DNA of 64,000 nt. Origin: Astropecten irregularis (Eukaryota; Echinodermata; Asteroidea; Paxillosida; Astropectinidae). The notes beneath the pieces were generated by a model. That model was not told the DNA's origin and did no database searches. It worked only from the letters and a program-made list of their open reading frames with translations. Location: positions 33,604,001 to 33,668,000 of the forward strand of contig OZ020244.1 of the NCBI GenBank assembly GCA_963971285.1, given 5' to 3'. The translations under genes were made by a program, and so were the position numbers. The number at the start of each line of letters is the position of its first letter. Position 1 is the stretch's first letter. Shown piece by piece: positions 41,001-53,000 of the stretch.

Positions 41001-44000
41001 GATCGCAATGCGTTAGTGAAATCAGCCCTTGGTCCTGAGAAGGAAATCTTAATTTCTGAGGCATGAATGAATGTGGAGCAGGGGATTTTGTTTTTTATTA
41101 AAGGTAATATCATACTTTGGTTTTTATCAAAGAAATACAGATTCATGGGCAAAAATATCAAGACATTAAAAGTAACAGTCATCTGTGAAAATTTCAGTCC
41201 CATACGGTGCTAGTCTTGGTCCAAGACTGTAAAGCTCGATAACGGACCCCATCGTGCCACTGCGCCCTCTCGTGACTTCATTTGACCCAGTTGCTCGCAT
41301 TACAGTCTTGGGCATTTGCTATAAACCGGGGCGTGGCCTTTGTATGCCAATTAGGTACCTTATTATGAATATTCATGATTTACATTGAAATGCAAAATAG
41401 GATGCCAAGCAGGCCGAGCTGCTGAAATGTAAACAAACGCGAGACAGTCCGCGTCCAGACAGTCTCGGCCATAGACATTATAAAAAACTTAGATATCTAT
41501 TGTCTCGGCGCGCTCGTGGTTTAACAGTCTGAGGCTGCATGGTTCCTTGCTTGTTGAAACGCAGACACAACATGGCAGCTACATTCAAATCCACGCGATA
41601 GTGTCTCATTAGTGGAAAGCTAGAGTTAATTACGCACCCACAATTAATGTGTGTGTTAATTTAATACCATCAGCTTTCATGTTGTATTTACCATTTAATA
41701 GAAATAGATCGTGTGTATATATTAACAGTGTTCAATGCTCTCCTGCATCAGGCATGTCCGGCTATGCGATGAATAGTATACTACCATGGCAACTATAGCA
41801 AGCAGTAGGCAACGCAGACATTATTTGAATGCCCCATGACAGTACCACTATTCCCGATCCCACGATCGACACCGAAGCATAATACAGTACTAGTCATGTA
41901 CGATACTGCATCAGCATGGTACACAGAGGTCATTCGTTACAGGTCATCCATATTCATTAGATACCGATTCAACTGGATTTTTGCGGGCGCTGATTGGTTC
42001 CTCCGGAAATCCGAAGGAAAAATAGAAAAAGTTAAACAATTCATAGCAAATGCCCAAGACTGTAATGCGAGCAACTGGGTCAAATGAAGTCACGAGAGGG
42101 CGCAGTGGCACGATGGGGTCCGTTATCGAGCTTTACAGTCTTGGACCAAGACTAATACGGTGCCCACTTTTTGAGAAAACAGTGAAAATCTACCACAGTA
42201 TTTCTGAAGTCTTTTCTCTTTTATTTTTGATCTTTTAAAAGATCAAAAAGATTTTCTGTCGCATCGTTGTTTTACCAATTTCTGGATAAATACACCATTT
42301 CAGGCGGAAACATTTTACTGGTATGTTTCTACCTCCACAATCTTCGTACCATGTAAGTTATAGGTAAATCTGTGAACATTTCTGTTTTGGTTTCTTACTA
42401 AAGTATGATATTACCTTTAAGAATTCTTCACAAATTGATTTTCTGAATGAGAAGTTGGCCTCAAGTACAGGTAGCCTAACATGAAGTTTTGTTCCACCAT
42501 CAATCATGTTTCAGTCTGTGATGCTAGAAACTCGTATCCGTGACGAAAACACCTACGTCAGCTGGACTGGTTCCGGGTTCCTGCGCATCAGCGAGGGCGG
42601 TCAGATCCAGATTATTGTGGACAACATCCCTGTGTCCGGAGACTATGACATTGTCCTTCGCTACGAACCTTTGGTGAGTAAAAGCGTACCTTTGGTCGCA
42701 CCACACGTTTCTCTGCTCAGTCACATTCTTACACTGTGGTGGTCCCCAAGTCAAATACTCGGGGATACTCATCCAGTTTCCTCCCGCGTACCGCCTTACT
42801 GTGGAATTCACTCCCTGCATCCTGCTTCCCTTCCACTTACAATTTGTCCCAATTTAAGTGCAACATCAATAGTTGTCTTTCTACCCCATGATTTCTTCTT
42901 TGTTCCCTTTTCTCCTCGTTTAAGCCATCACCTTGAGTGGCCTGCTTTGGGCCTTGTGATTAGCGATTTTTCATATAAAAAAAAAAATGATCGGACCAGT
43001 TTCATCAATAATTTTGTTTCATTTTTCTAACAAGGCCACATGAATATTCAGCTAGGATTTGAAGCTTTGCGTGGTGGAAGCCACATAGTAAGGAAAGGTT
43101 TGCGGAGACACCATGTTTAATCTCTTTATAGATGTGTGGTTCTGAAAAGAACTTCCTTTCTAGTATTTAGCTATAAATTTAGTTTTCTGAAATTGTGGTC
43201 ATTTTTGCTTTTGAAACTTGATATTTATTTAACTGTTTTTGTTGTTTGGGGGGCGGTTGGTTCTATTTTTAGATTGCAGGAAGTTGGGAGGACATCCGTA
43301 TCAGTCTGACGAGGCCAGGAGACATTCCCACACAGAGCATCTGTGGTAATACCATCCCACAGGACGACCTGCTGGCTACCAGTCTACCCTCCGGCAACAG
43401 GTATAAAAGCCATTGACATTATTCACTGGTTCCCTGTTTATAGTGGTGAGAAAGGTGTGAGAAGAAAATGGTTCAATCTGGTATCCGACTGCCCTTTGGT
43501 GATAGGCAAGACGTGAACGTATTCATTGGTTCTCTGTAACTTGCTGAACATCTTTGAAAATCAGACTCTTACTACTGACTTCCAGCAATATTCAGCAATC
43601 CTCCAGCAATTTAAGGCGTGACTGACAATAGAAGTGCTTTCGTTGAAGTATGGTAATCACAGACATATACAAGCGTAAACCGACAGGTCCTATTCAAAAC
43701 TACAGGGGATTTTCATGATCTCTGTGTCACCCAAGAAAAATCAAAACTGTGGGCAAATTCACCCCTCGGTATAGGGAATTTCCCCACAGTTGAAGAGTAC
43801 CAGCCAAAAAAATCCATGAAGCCATTTTACGATTTTAATAAATGGAAAGATTGAATGAAAAATTGTGTGTTTGAAATTTCATCTTGATTTTATGAGAGGG
43901 AACTAGCGTGAGATTATGTGCGCAACGGGCCATCTTTTCGAGATTTTGAAATAAAACCATTGTTTACGTGCGCCGCGCGTGTCTCGCGCACAGCGTGACA

Positions 44001-47000
44001 CACAAGTTTGCCAATAGTTTTTTAAGATGGCGTACGTTTCCAAAATTACGCGCTCACCCCCTCTGCTGTCGGTCTTTAGGTTATTTATGTCTATGACATT
44101 TTGACAGATGTTGAACAGCGCCCTCTATCCTGTCAGCCGTCCTCAAAAGTGCAAACTTAATATTCTTTAAACAATTCATGTGCAGTGTTTGTATTAAGGG
44201 GAATGTTATTTCTGTTGGTCGGTTTGCATAAATTCTTTTTGTTGTCATTTGGCGGGATTTATGATTAAGAATCTTTCTTTTCTTTTTGATGGTGTGTATT
44301 TATTTGCTCATCCAGATATCGTCTGGTGAGCTCTTCCTTCTGCCTGGAGAGGGGCAAGATGTACGTGATTGACGTGAACTTCAACAGCTTTAGCGGTGGA
44401 GCATCCAACCCCAATGCTCAGATCCTGCTGGACTCGGTAAGGAAAGACATGAATGTTCACTGGCGGCCGCTAGGGAGCTTTAGATTTTCACGGTTGACTA
44501 CGTCGACTGATACGTGATTGCGTCATGCCGAGTCTTTGCACATGCGTCAGGTCGTCACCAACGTTGTCCCAGTGAGTCGAGGTCGCCCAAAATTGTGGTT
44601 TTGACATTCAGCACGACGTTGTGGTCGACGTGAACGAGGTCCACGTTCACACTAATCTAAAGCTCGCTACTGCTGGAGGTCGCTGTTCACACTATGTTTT
44701 GTCCACATTACTTTTTGTACACATCTCTATTTGGCATAACACATTTTTGTACACTTCACTTTTTGTACACATCACTATTTGGACATAACATGTTTTTGTA
44801 CGCTTCACTTTTTGTACACATCTCTATTTGGCATAACACATTTTTGAACACATCACTTTTTGTACACAGCATTTTGATGCCCTTTGTTGGGCAAAATGTT
44901 TTGTTTGTTACCTTTTTTGCACCTTGGAATGAGAAATCAGTTATGTTATTTGTGAAAGAGGAACCAGAAGAGGTGTGCAATGAGCCTTGGCAGTCCCCAT
45001 TAAGGTCTAGTTAGATTTGCTTATAAATTTGTTCCTTAATTAGTTTAACCCATCCTGACATGGGTAAAGTAAAGCATATTTGATTACTTTCATTAATCAC
45101 CTACTATCCATTGTTTCTCCTATCTCAGGTGGTCCTTATGCCCCGTAATACTAACTTTGACATGTTCAGCGGCTATGATAACATCAAGCAGAACCGTCGT
45201 GAGCAGTGGGAGTACTATCGGTGTGGTGAGGCCCACCTGTCAGCAGTCCACGCCCCACTATCCGATATCTGCAGGGAGCTTATGTTCAGCATGTCTGCGC
45301 TCATGTTCGACGGTGCAATGGGTGAGCTGCGGACCAAGCATTGGGGGTTTTTTGTTCCTAGATCTTAGCGTTGGTGTGACAAGAACATTTTTGTACGATA
45401 GGATTAGTGGCAAGATACGTATTGTGTTGCTCAATAATTGAGGGTTATTATATAGGAGGGTTACATAGACCCTATTCACGGTGCATCCATCCTACATTTG
45501 AAACAGTGCAATCAAACTGAGGCTTGGATCAGGGATGTAAGAGTTCTGGAAATTTCCGGATTTCGGAAATGGCGTATTGAAAAAAAATTTCCGGAAATGA
45601 CAAAATTTTGTTTTCCACAGCGCTGCGCCCGCGCGCAAGCGCTTGTTCATTTTGTGAGTAAAAAAACAATAATAAAGCGTATCGTCTGGCTCCGTGTTTT
45701 GTGAACACATGTTTAAATGGGGCTAAATATGGCAGGAAACAGACCGTACCGATAGCGCCCTCTGCTGACATCAAACTGAATAGTCTGGTTCCATATAATT
45801 TTTGTCACGTTAATGAATATATTGGGATGTGGGTACTAAGCCACTGGTATGGACGCATTGGTCGCAATATCAACCGCACATGTCAAAATGGCTTTGAACG
45901 TTAGAAATAAAAAAGAAGGAAGGATATATCATAGATCGAGACATTCACAAGGGACAAGATACTAAAACCATTGATACAAATAAATGGATAGAAGTTTGAA
46001 CCCTAAACACTGAAGGCCGCCTGTACCCTGCCGTGAGTCTCTCGCCTCGGTCACGCAATTTATTGGCCTTCAGTGATTTTCCGGAAATGACTTTGTCGGT
46101 CACTTACATCCCTGTTGGATTCAAAGTAGTCTGGTACAAATTTTGTTTGTAGAGTTGGTGTTATCTTTTCCAACGGGTATACAAGGAAGGTGACGAGATG
46201 GTTGCATTGTGAATAGGGTCTATTAACCATGTATAAAAACTCGATGACACACCCGTGCACAAGCCAATTAGAGCTATATCCGTCATGCAGGACGCGGCCA
46301 TATTTGGGAGGAAAAAATGAACCTAAACATTCAAGCGCTTATTAGAACAAGCGTGCTGCTTAGCGCGCGGTACGCAGTGCCAGCCATTAGGCGGTACGCG
46401 GTATGCGATGCACCAGAAACATGATGGAACGCCGTAGCTATAACCGGTGGCTTAGATTGTTTGTTGGTAATTCCATTCCGGTCGCCAATTCCATCATTCA
46501 ATTTGTCATTCTGTCATTCTGTTCGCAAATTTCATCAGTCAATTTGGCAAATTGAATGATGGAATTACCGAAGCAAACAATCTAAAGAAGATAGCAACAG
46601 CGTTCCATACGATCTTTGATTTGAAACACCCTTTACAAATGGTCCTGTGAAAGACGCGTCCACAGGCAGCCAATACGTCATCTAGTTTTTTTTTTTTATA
46701 TATCTATGTATATATATGGTCGGTGTTGATCGTTCTCTCACTCTCTCTCTCTCTACTCAAGGTTGTGACTGCGATCCCATCGGATCCAGGAGTTCCATCT
46801 GTGAGGAGTTTGGCGGTCAGTGCGAGTGCAAACCCAACGTCATTGGCCGTCGCTGTAACCAGTGCGCTCCGGGCACGTATGGCTTTGGACCCAGTGGTTG
46901 CTCGGGTAGGTGCTTTAATGGTCTATTCCACTTTGCATTGAGAATTTCAATGGGAGAATTTGGAGAACCAGCGCACGCACACACAATTGTGAGCATGCGC

Positions 47001-50000
47001 GCGTTGTTTTGCGCGTGTGCTGTTGTGCATGTGCGTACGCTGTTGACTTGAAAACCAGTTCTCCAAAGGCTCCTATTGATATTACTTTTGATACCTTCAA
47101 TTGTTGATTTAATTTTAGATTTTATCCCCCTGTACGATTTCTATTGTTGGAATATTGTTAACGCCGCACGTATCTTAAATGATCCTTGAGATATAACGGT
47201 ATGAGCATGGTTTCATAGCTTCTGACTGCCAAATGAACAAAGATAATTGACTATTAGGGACACCACCAACATAGGGCTGGATAGCTCAGTTGGTAGAATG
47301 CCGATATGGTATTCTGGGGGTCGCTGGTTCGAATCCCACTCCAGTCAATTTTTCTTTGTTCACTTTCAATTTGTTTATAAAAAGAAATAAGAATAGACCG
47401 ATCCAGTAAGCCCCTCCCACTGCACACATGAGCACATGTTCCTCTCCAATGCTTCACTGCACGTTCCTGTCGCGCGTACGTACGTGCGCGTACATTTGTT
47501 GGACTTTAGTGAACGCATGTTGGACATAAACCACGACTGTGATTGGTCAGAAACAAATGGGGCGGGGTTTAATGGATCTGTCTATTGTTTTATGCTGATG
47601 ATGGATATAAATCATTGCTGATTAGTCTTTTTATTATAAGAAAAGAAGACTGTTTGTTTTGAGCAAACGTAAAGTGCTTGAGCTGCTTGGTGAAATTGTC
47701 GTCCCATCATCCTTGCAGCTTGTGCCTGCGACCAGCGGGGCTCCCTGGACAACTTCTGCGACCCCTTCAACGGCCAGTGTGCCTGCATCCCCAACACCTA
47801 TGGCCGGGTCTGCGATCAGTGCGCCCCGGGCTTCTGGAACTTCCCCAACTGCCTGCGCTGCGAGTGCAATGGACACGCCCCGACCTGCGACAGCCGGACG
47901 GGAAGATGCGATGGCTGCCAGGACTTCACCGTCGGACATTACTGCGAAAGGTACGATCAGAACCAAGGCTGTCCTTCTCCAGCTAGGTGCCAAGATCCAT
48001 CCAGCCTCCTTGCCGATCCATATTATATCCATATTCATTTGTTGTTTTTTAAATGTAGCAATGAGATTTTAGTTAGCTGGATCAAGTCTCTACTCAGTAG
48101 TCAATCAAGGAGTTTTTAAAAGCAATGTCTGATGATGTCAACCGATGATGGTCCAGAAAATGTTCAGATTGTTTCTGTAACAATCCTACGGACAATTGTC
48201 TCATTTAAAGGAAACAATCCCTATTTGTTTCCCTTAAACTTGACCAAGAGCATATGTTTCGAATCTTTGTTTTAAAGGTATAATACATGATTGGTAAAGG
48301 TCACAGAGTAGCACTCACACTTTATCTGATCCAATATGTGCATGAAATAATAAACCTGTGAACATTTGAGTTCAATCGGACATCTGAGGCGTGAGAAAGT
48401 ATCAAAAACCAGACTCAATTTTTCTTATAAAACATTAAAAATGGTTTTGATCTTACACCGAGATCAAAACTGGTTTTGGTCTTTATTTTTACTAAATTCT
48501 GGATAGATGCACCATTTCAGCGGAAATATTTTAACGGTATGTTTCTACCATCACCAACTCCACACCCTGTGAGCTATACGTAAATCTGTGAACATTTCTG
48601 TTAGTGGTATGTTACCAATCCTGTACTGTACCAGATGTAAGTATGTCATGGAATAAACAATTTCATTTTTCTGTCCATGTCTGAATTGTGCCCTATCATA
48701 GGTGTCTGGATGGGTATTACGGCGACCCTACCCAGGGGGCTAACCTTCCCTGCCAGCCCTGCATGTGCCCAGGGGGTGAGGGTAGCGGGCACCAGTTTGC
48801 CGACACCTGCTACATCGATCAATCCATCCAGACTGTCGTCTGTATCTGCGAGGAAGGATACACCGGTGAGTAGTCTGGTCTTCAACTCAGAAATTTGATT
48901 CAAGTTGGACTCGAACCCAAGACTCTTGGAATCAGTTTTGAATATCTGCAATACATTGTCTATTACAGGGACAAGAAGGAATTAGTTGCTTGCATTGTAT
49001 AATATACCTATCTACACGATTGGCTTGTTGTACCTACCTGTGTACTGGGTTCCATGTCCAATTGGTTTACTTTTGTAAGCTTGATGGTTGTATTGGTCCC
49101 CTAATAATAAGCAGGACGTTTGTTGTTCAACCTCGGCCCTCAAGCAGACCATAAATGAAAGTTGAAAGGCAAACTTTACTTTTACATATTGTCCCTTCTA
49201 TGGGATATGCCATCCACATGACTGAATGAAATACCCGCTCCTATGCAGGATTTAAATGTTATGTGGATCGGTTTGCGGAAACACCATGTAATAATCGTTC
49301 GTACTTTCGCACTTCTATATCATTGGCACTTCTCGCAATTTAGGTCTCAACGTTTCGACTAGCCTGCTCTAGTCCTCATCTGGAGACAGGAGGATGATGA
49401 GGACTAGAGCAGGCTAGTCGAAACGTTGAGACCTAAATTGCGAGAAGTGCGAATGATATAGAAGTGCGAAAGTACGAACGATTATTACATGGTGTTTCCG
49501 CAAACCGATCCACATACCAATTGTCACCATGCAAAGCCTCAAATCTTTCTTGATTTAAATGTTGTCAGTTAGTGTTTCTGAGGTCATGACAGTATTAACA
49601 CCACATTAGGTGCTGCAAATCAATCAGTATTGTGTCAGAAGAGACTAGTTGACCGCAGTGAGCTTGGTGGTCCAACTGCTGAGACATCTGAGGGCTTTAA
49701 TGAAACCGGACTTGAGGCTAGGCTTGGGACTTATTTCGCTACCCTCATTTGAGGCCCACATAATAAAACAAAGGGATTGGGCCACAATGACAATGCTGAA
49801 GAAAAGGCCTCAGCTTTGCCATTTATCCTGGGCCCTTCATTTCATTTAGGACACAAAATGGCGGTTGCAACATTCCAAAGCCTAGACTCAAGTCTCATTT
49901 TGTAAAGGCCTTTAGTAAGTAGGAGTCCTGGGGCCGATATCATAAAACTTACGAGGCGTCGCAGAGTTAAGATGCATCCATACTCTATGGAATCATCGCA

Positions 50001-53000
50001 TCTATGCGACGCGTCGCAGCTACCATGCGTCGCAAATCGAGTTGCGATGCGTCGCCGAGCTTTATGAAATCAGCCCCTCGTCTGAGCAAACCCATGGATT
50101 TTTCTCATGGGCCAATATATTGTCTTTTTGGGGCAAGCCTTGCATTTATAAACACAATTTTCAGATTGTTACAAAATTTGATGAAAAGAGAAAGATGAAA
50201 ACTGCAATTTGTTTGGTTGTTTGTTTGTTTGTTTGGTTGTTTGTTTGTTTGTTTGTTTGTTTGGTTGTTTTTCTGACCATTCATCCGTCCATCGTTCACA
50301 GGCATACGCTGCGACCAGTGCAACAACAACTACTTCGGCTACCCCTCCGTTCCCGGCGGCAGCTGCAGTCTGTGCGACTGCAACGGTAACACCAATCCCC
50401 TGACCCCGGGCAACTGCGACGCCACCACCGGGCAGTGCCTCAAGTGCCTGTATGACACGGCCGGCTTCAGCTGCGACGAATGTGCCTCCAATTTCTACGG
50501 GGATGCCCTGCTGAGAACCTGCAGAGGTATATGAAGCAAAGTTCTGTGTGGAAAGCTTAATATGGTCGGTGCACAAGCTGAGATTGCTTGATCAACCATG
50601 ATAGGCCAGTCATTGAAAAATACTCTGAGCTCCACTATTGCCTGTTGATGCCATTATCTATAATCTAATCTAATTCATGACCTGGGGTGGATTGCAATAC
50701 AATGGTCTTTAAATGGTGGGTTTAAGGATGGAGACTAAAGCTGACTTTCTCTCTTAGCCGGTCTTGGGTATTACACAATGAAGTTAGCCCATTGCAATAA
50801 GCCAGTCTTTCATAGCCCCTTGTGGAGTAAATGATTCACCCATGGTTTATACTGAAAAAATTACGGTCTGTGTGATGTGCGTAGCATGTACACTGTACAG
50901 TATGAACTTGTGTTGCTTGACGGCTTGAATCGCAATGGAAAATAAAAATGGAAAAAACTCAATGAAACCCTCGTCGGTATATGATAACTCAATATTATCA
51001 AATTAACCACAGGATTCAGCCTGCCCTCAGAAACCCCTTCTGTCAGCCCAAGGCTATTCTGTTTAAATCTTCAACAACTTTGGAAGTAAACATTGCTATT
51101 TTGGCAACAAAAGTTATTACAACATGCAATCAAGAAAGGGAAATTGCAAACAAAGACAGTTTTAAGCAGATATAGGCAGGTTTAAGACAGCTCTTATTGC
51201 AAACCACCTCTGAATATTTTACCTATGATGAAATTGTCACTAACTCCTCAACCCTCCATCATCCCCACCCCAGCCTGCAACTGTAACTTCCTGGGCACCG
51301 ATCTCAGCATCTGCGACCTGAACAACAACTGCGGCATCTGCGATCGAGTGACCGGCGAGTGCCCGTGCCTGCCCAACGTGATCGGTCAAGCGTGTGACCA
51401 GTGCGCCCCCGACCACTGGAAGCTGGCCAGCGGCGCTGGCTGCGAGTCCTGCGACTGTTGCGAGTATGGATCCCTGGCCACACAGTGCAATGAGGTAGGT
51501 CCAGGGGGAAAATCTACTGGTTATCATTGGCCGACACACAGTGCTGTTCATTTGAATGAGACACAAGATATGTTGACATTCAATCAGCAACTACTGGTTG
51601 CCTGGTACCCATCACTTGTAGTGTTGTAGTACTAATATACTCGGTACTCGAGTACCATTTTCATAGTACTCGCACTCGTACTCGAACGTCCAATTACTCG
51701 CACTCGAACTATGGTATTTTTACTCGGGCTACAAAATACTCGGAACTCGGCATCCAAAAATTGTACTCGAGCATCTAAGTACTTGACTCGATTTACAGTA
51801 CTCGGAAAAAAAAATACCTTTAAGTTAACTTACCACGGCTGTTAAAAACAAAGGTTCAAAAATATTTACCTCAAAGAACACATATTCGATAAGGTAACAT
51901 AACTGCTGCAACGCGTAGCCAACATGTAATGGCGAGTTGACCTGTTACCATTTCATCTCTAGCCATGTCATCTGCATTGACTGTTGTACTTTTTGGGGTT
52001 CAATGAGTTTTTGCAAAAAGAAGTACTGACTAAAAAGTACTTGAACTTGTACTCGTACCTGTAAGATAAGTATGTGTCCTCGTACTTGCACTCGGAAACT
52101 TTACAAAGTACTTGTACTCGGAAACCAGTACTTGTACTCGTCCCGCAAAGTACTCAACCTGTCTTAGTATTCGACAGTCAAAGTACTTGGCAGTACTTGG
52201 TACTCGGGAAAAAGTACTCGACTACAACACTGATCACTTGTTCTGTATATAGGTTACCAGTGGTAGATTCAGTCAGATTTTTGTATTTCTTGAATTATTT
52301 TGCTTTCATTTTGCACGTAAGATTTTTGCCTTCCATATGTCATCTTAAAATGTTGGCAGGTATGCAGTGGTTAACAAATGGTAATTGATTAAACTTGCCT
52401 TGTAAACATAACACAGTGCTGTACAAATGGCACTTAACTTTATTATGGTTTCAAAGAGAAGTTTGAAAATTCAAGTACCGGTAATAAACTGCTGCAAACT
52501 GCTCATCAACCAAAAATGAGTTAGGAGGGCCTGACACGTTTCGATCCTAGCAGGATCTTTGTCAGAGGCTAAAATGACAAGAGGACGATTTCACCAAACT
52601 CATCGTAACTTACTATCAATCATAGGACTTATGATACATTGCAGCCCCGCATACGAGTTCGAAAGATACGATGGGTTATCCTTCGTAGCTCGAGTTGCGA
52701 TCGAGCGTTGGGCTTTGTGAAATCGACTCAAGTAAAGATGCACGTAAATGGATGACAGGATCGAGACAAAGTTTAAAAGCTTCATTTTCAAAAAAAAAAA
52801 TGCGGATAATCACAAAACATTTAAAACATTTCTTGTTAACTGGTCCTTCGCAAAAAATCTTTTAAATGTTTTGCAAACATTGAAAACGTATGAAATACAT
52901 TGGAATAAGATGGCTTACATGTATGTCAGTAGTTAGTGTGTAGTTTGTGTGCATATTTCAATTGATTATTTTGTTTGTTGCAGTTTACTGGCCAGTGCAC

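Noticed and set aside
42506-43030. Long plus-strand ORF extending exon 9 by about 350 bp
   Set aside because: A GTGAGT donor at 42674 and the next exon restore the domain IV sequence. The extension has no family resemblance and is intron.
44694-45014. 106-codon plus-strand ORF
   Set aside because: Translation of the 65-bp TTTTTGTACACATC tandem repeat.
47276-47348. Possible tRNA gene (box A TAGCTCAGTTGG, box B GGTTCGAATCC)
   Set aside because: The same head with the same non-tRNA flanks recurs at 18200, 38402, 57960 and 61650, and the cloverleaf is imperfect, so it is a SINE head.
50208-50272. CRISPR-like or designed repeat
   Set aside because: A plain GTTT microsatellite without spacers, in a eukaryotic intron.
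50169-50576. 135-codon minus-strand ORF across intron 15 and exon 16
   Set aside because: Half is a translated GTTT simple repeat and half is the antisense of laminin LE repeats.
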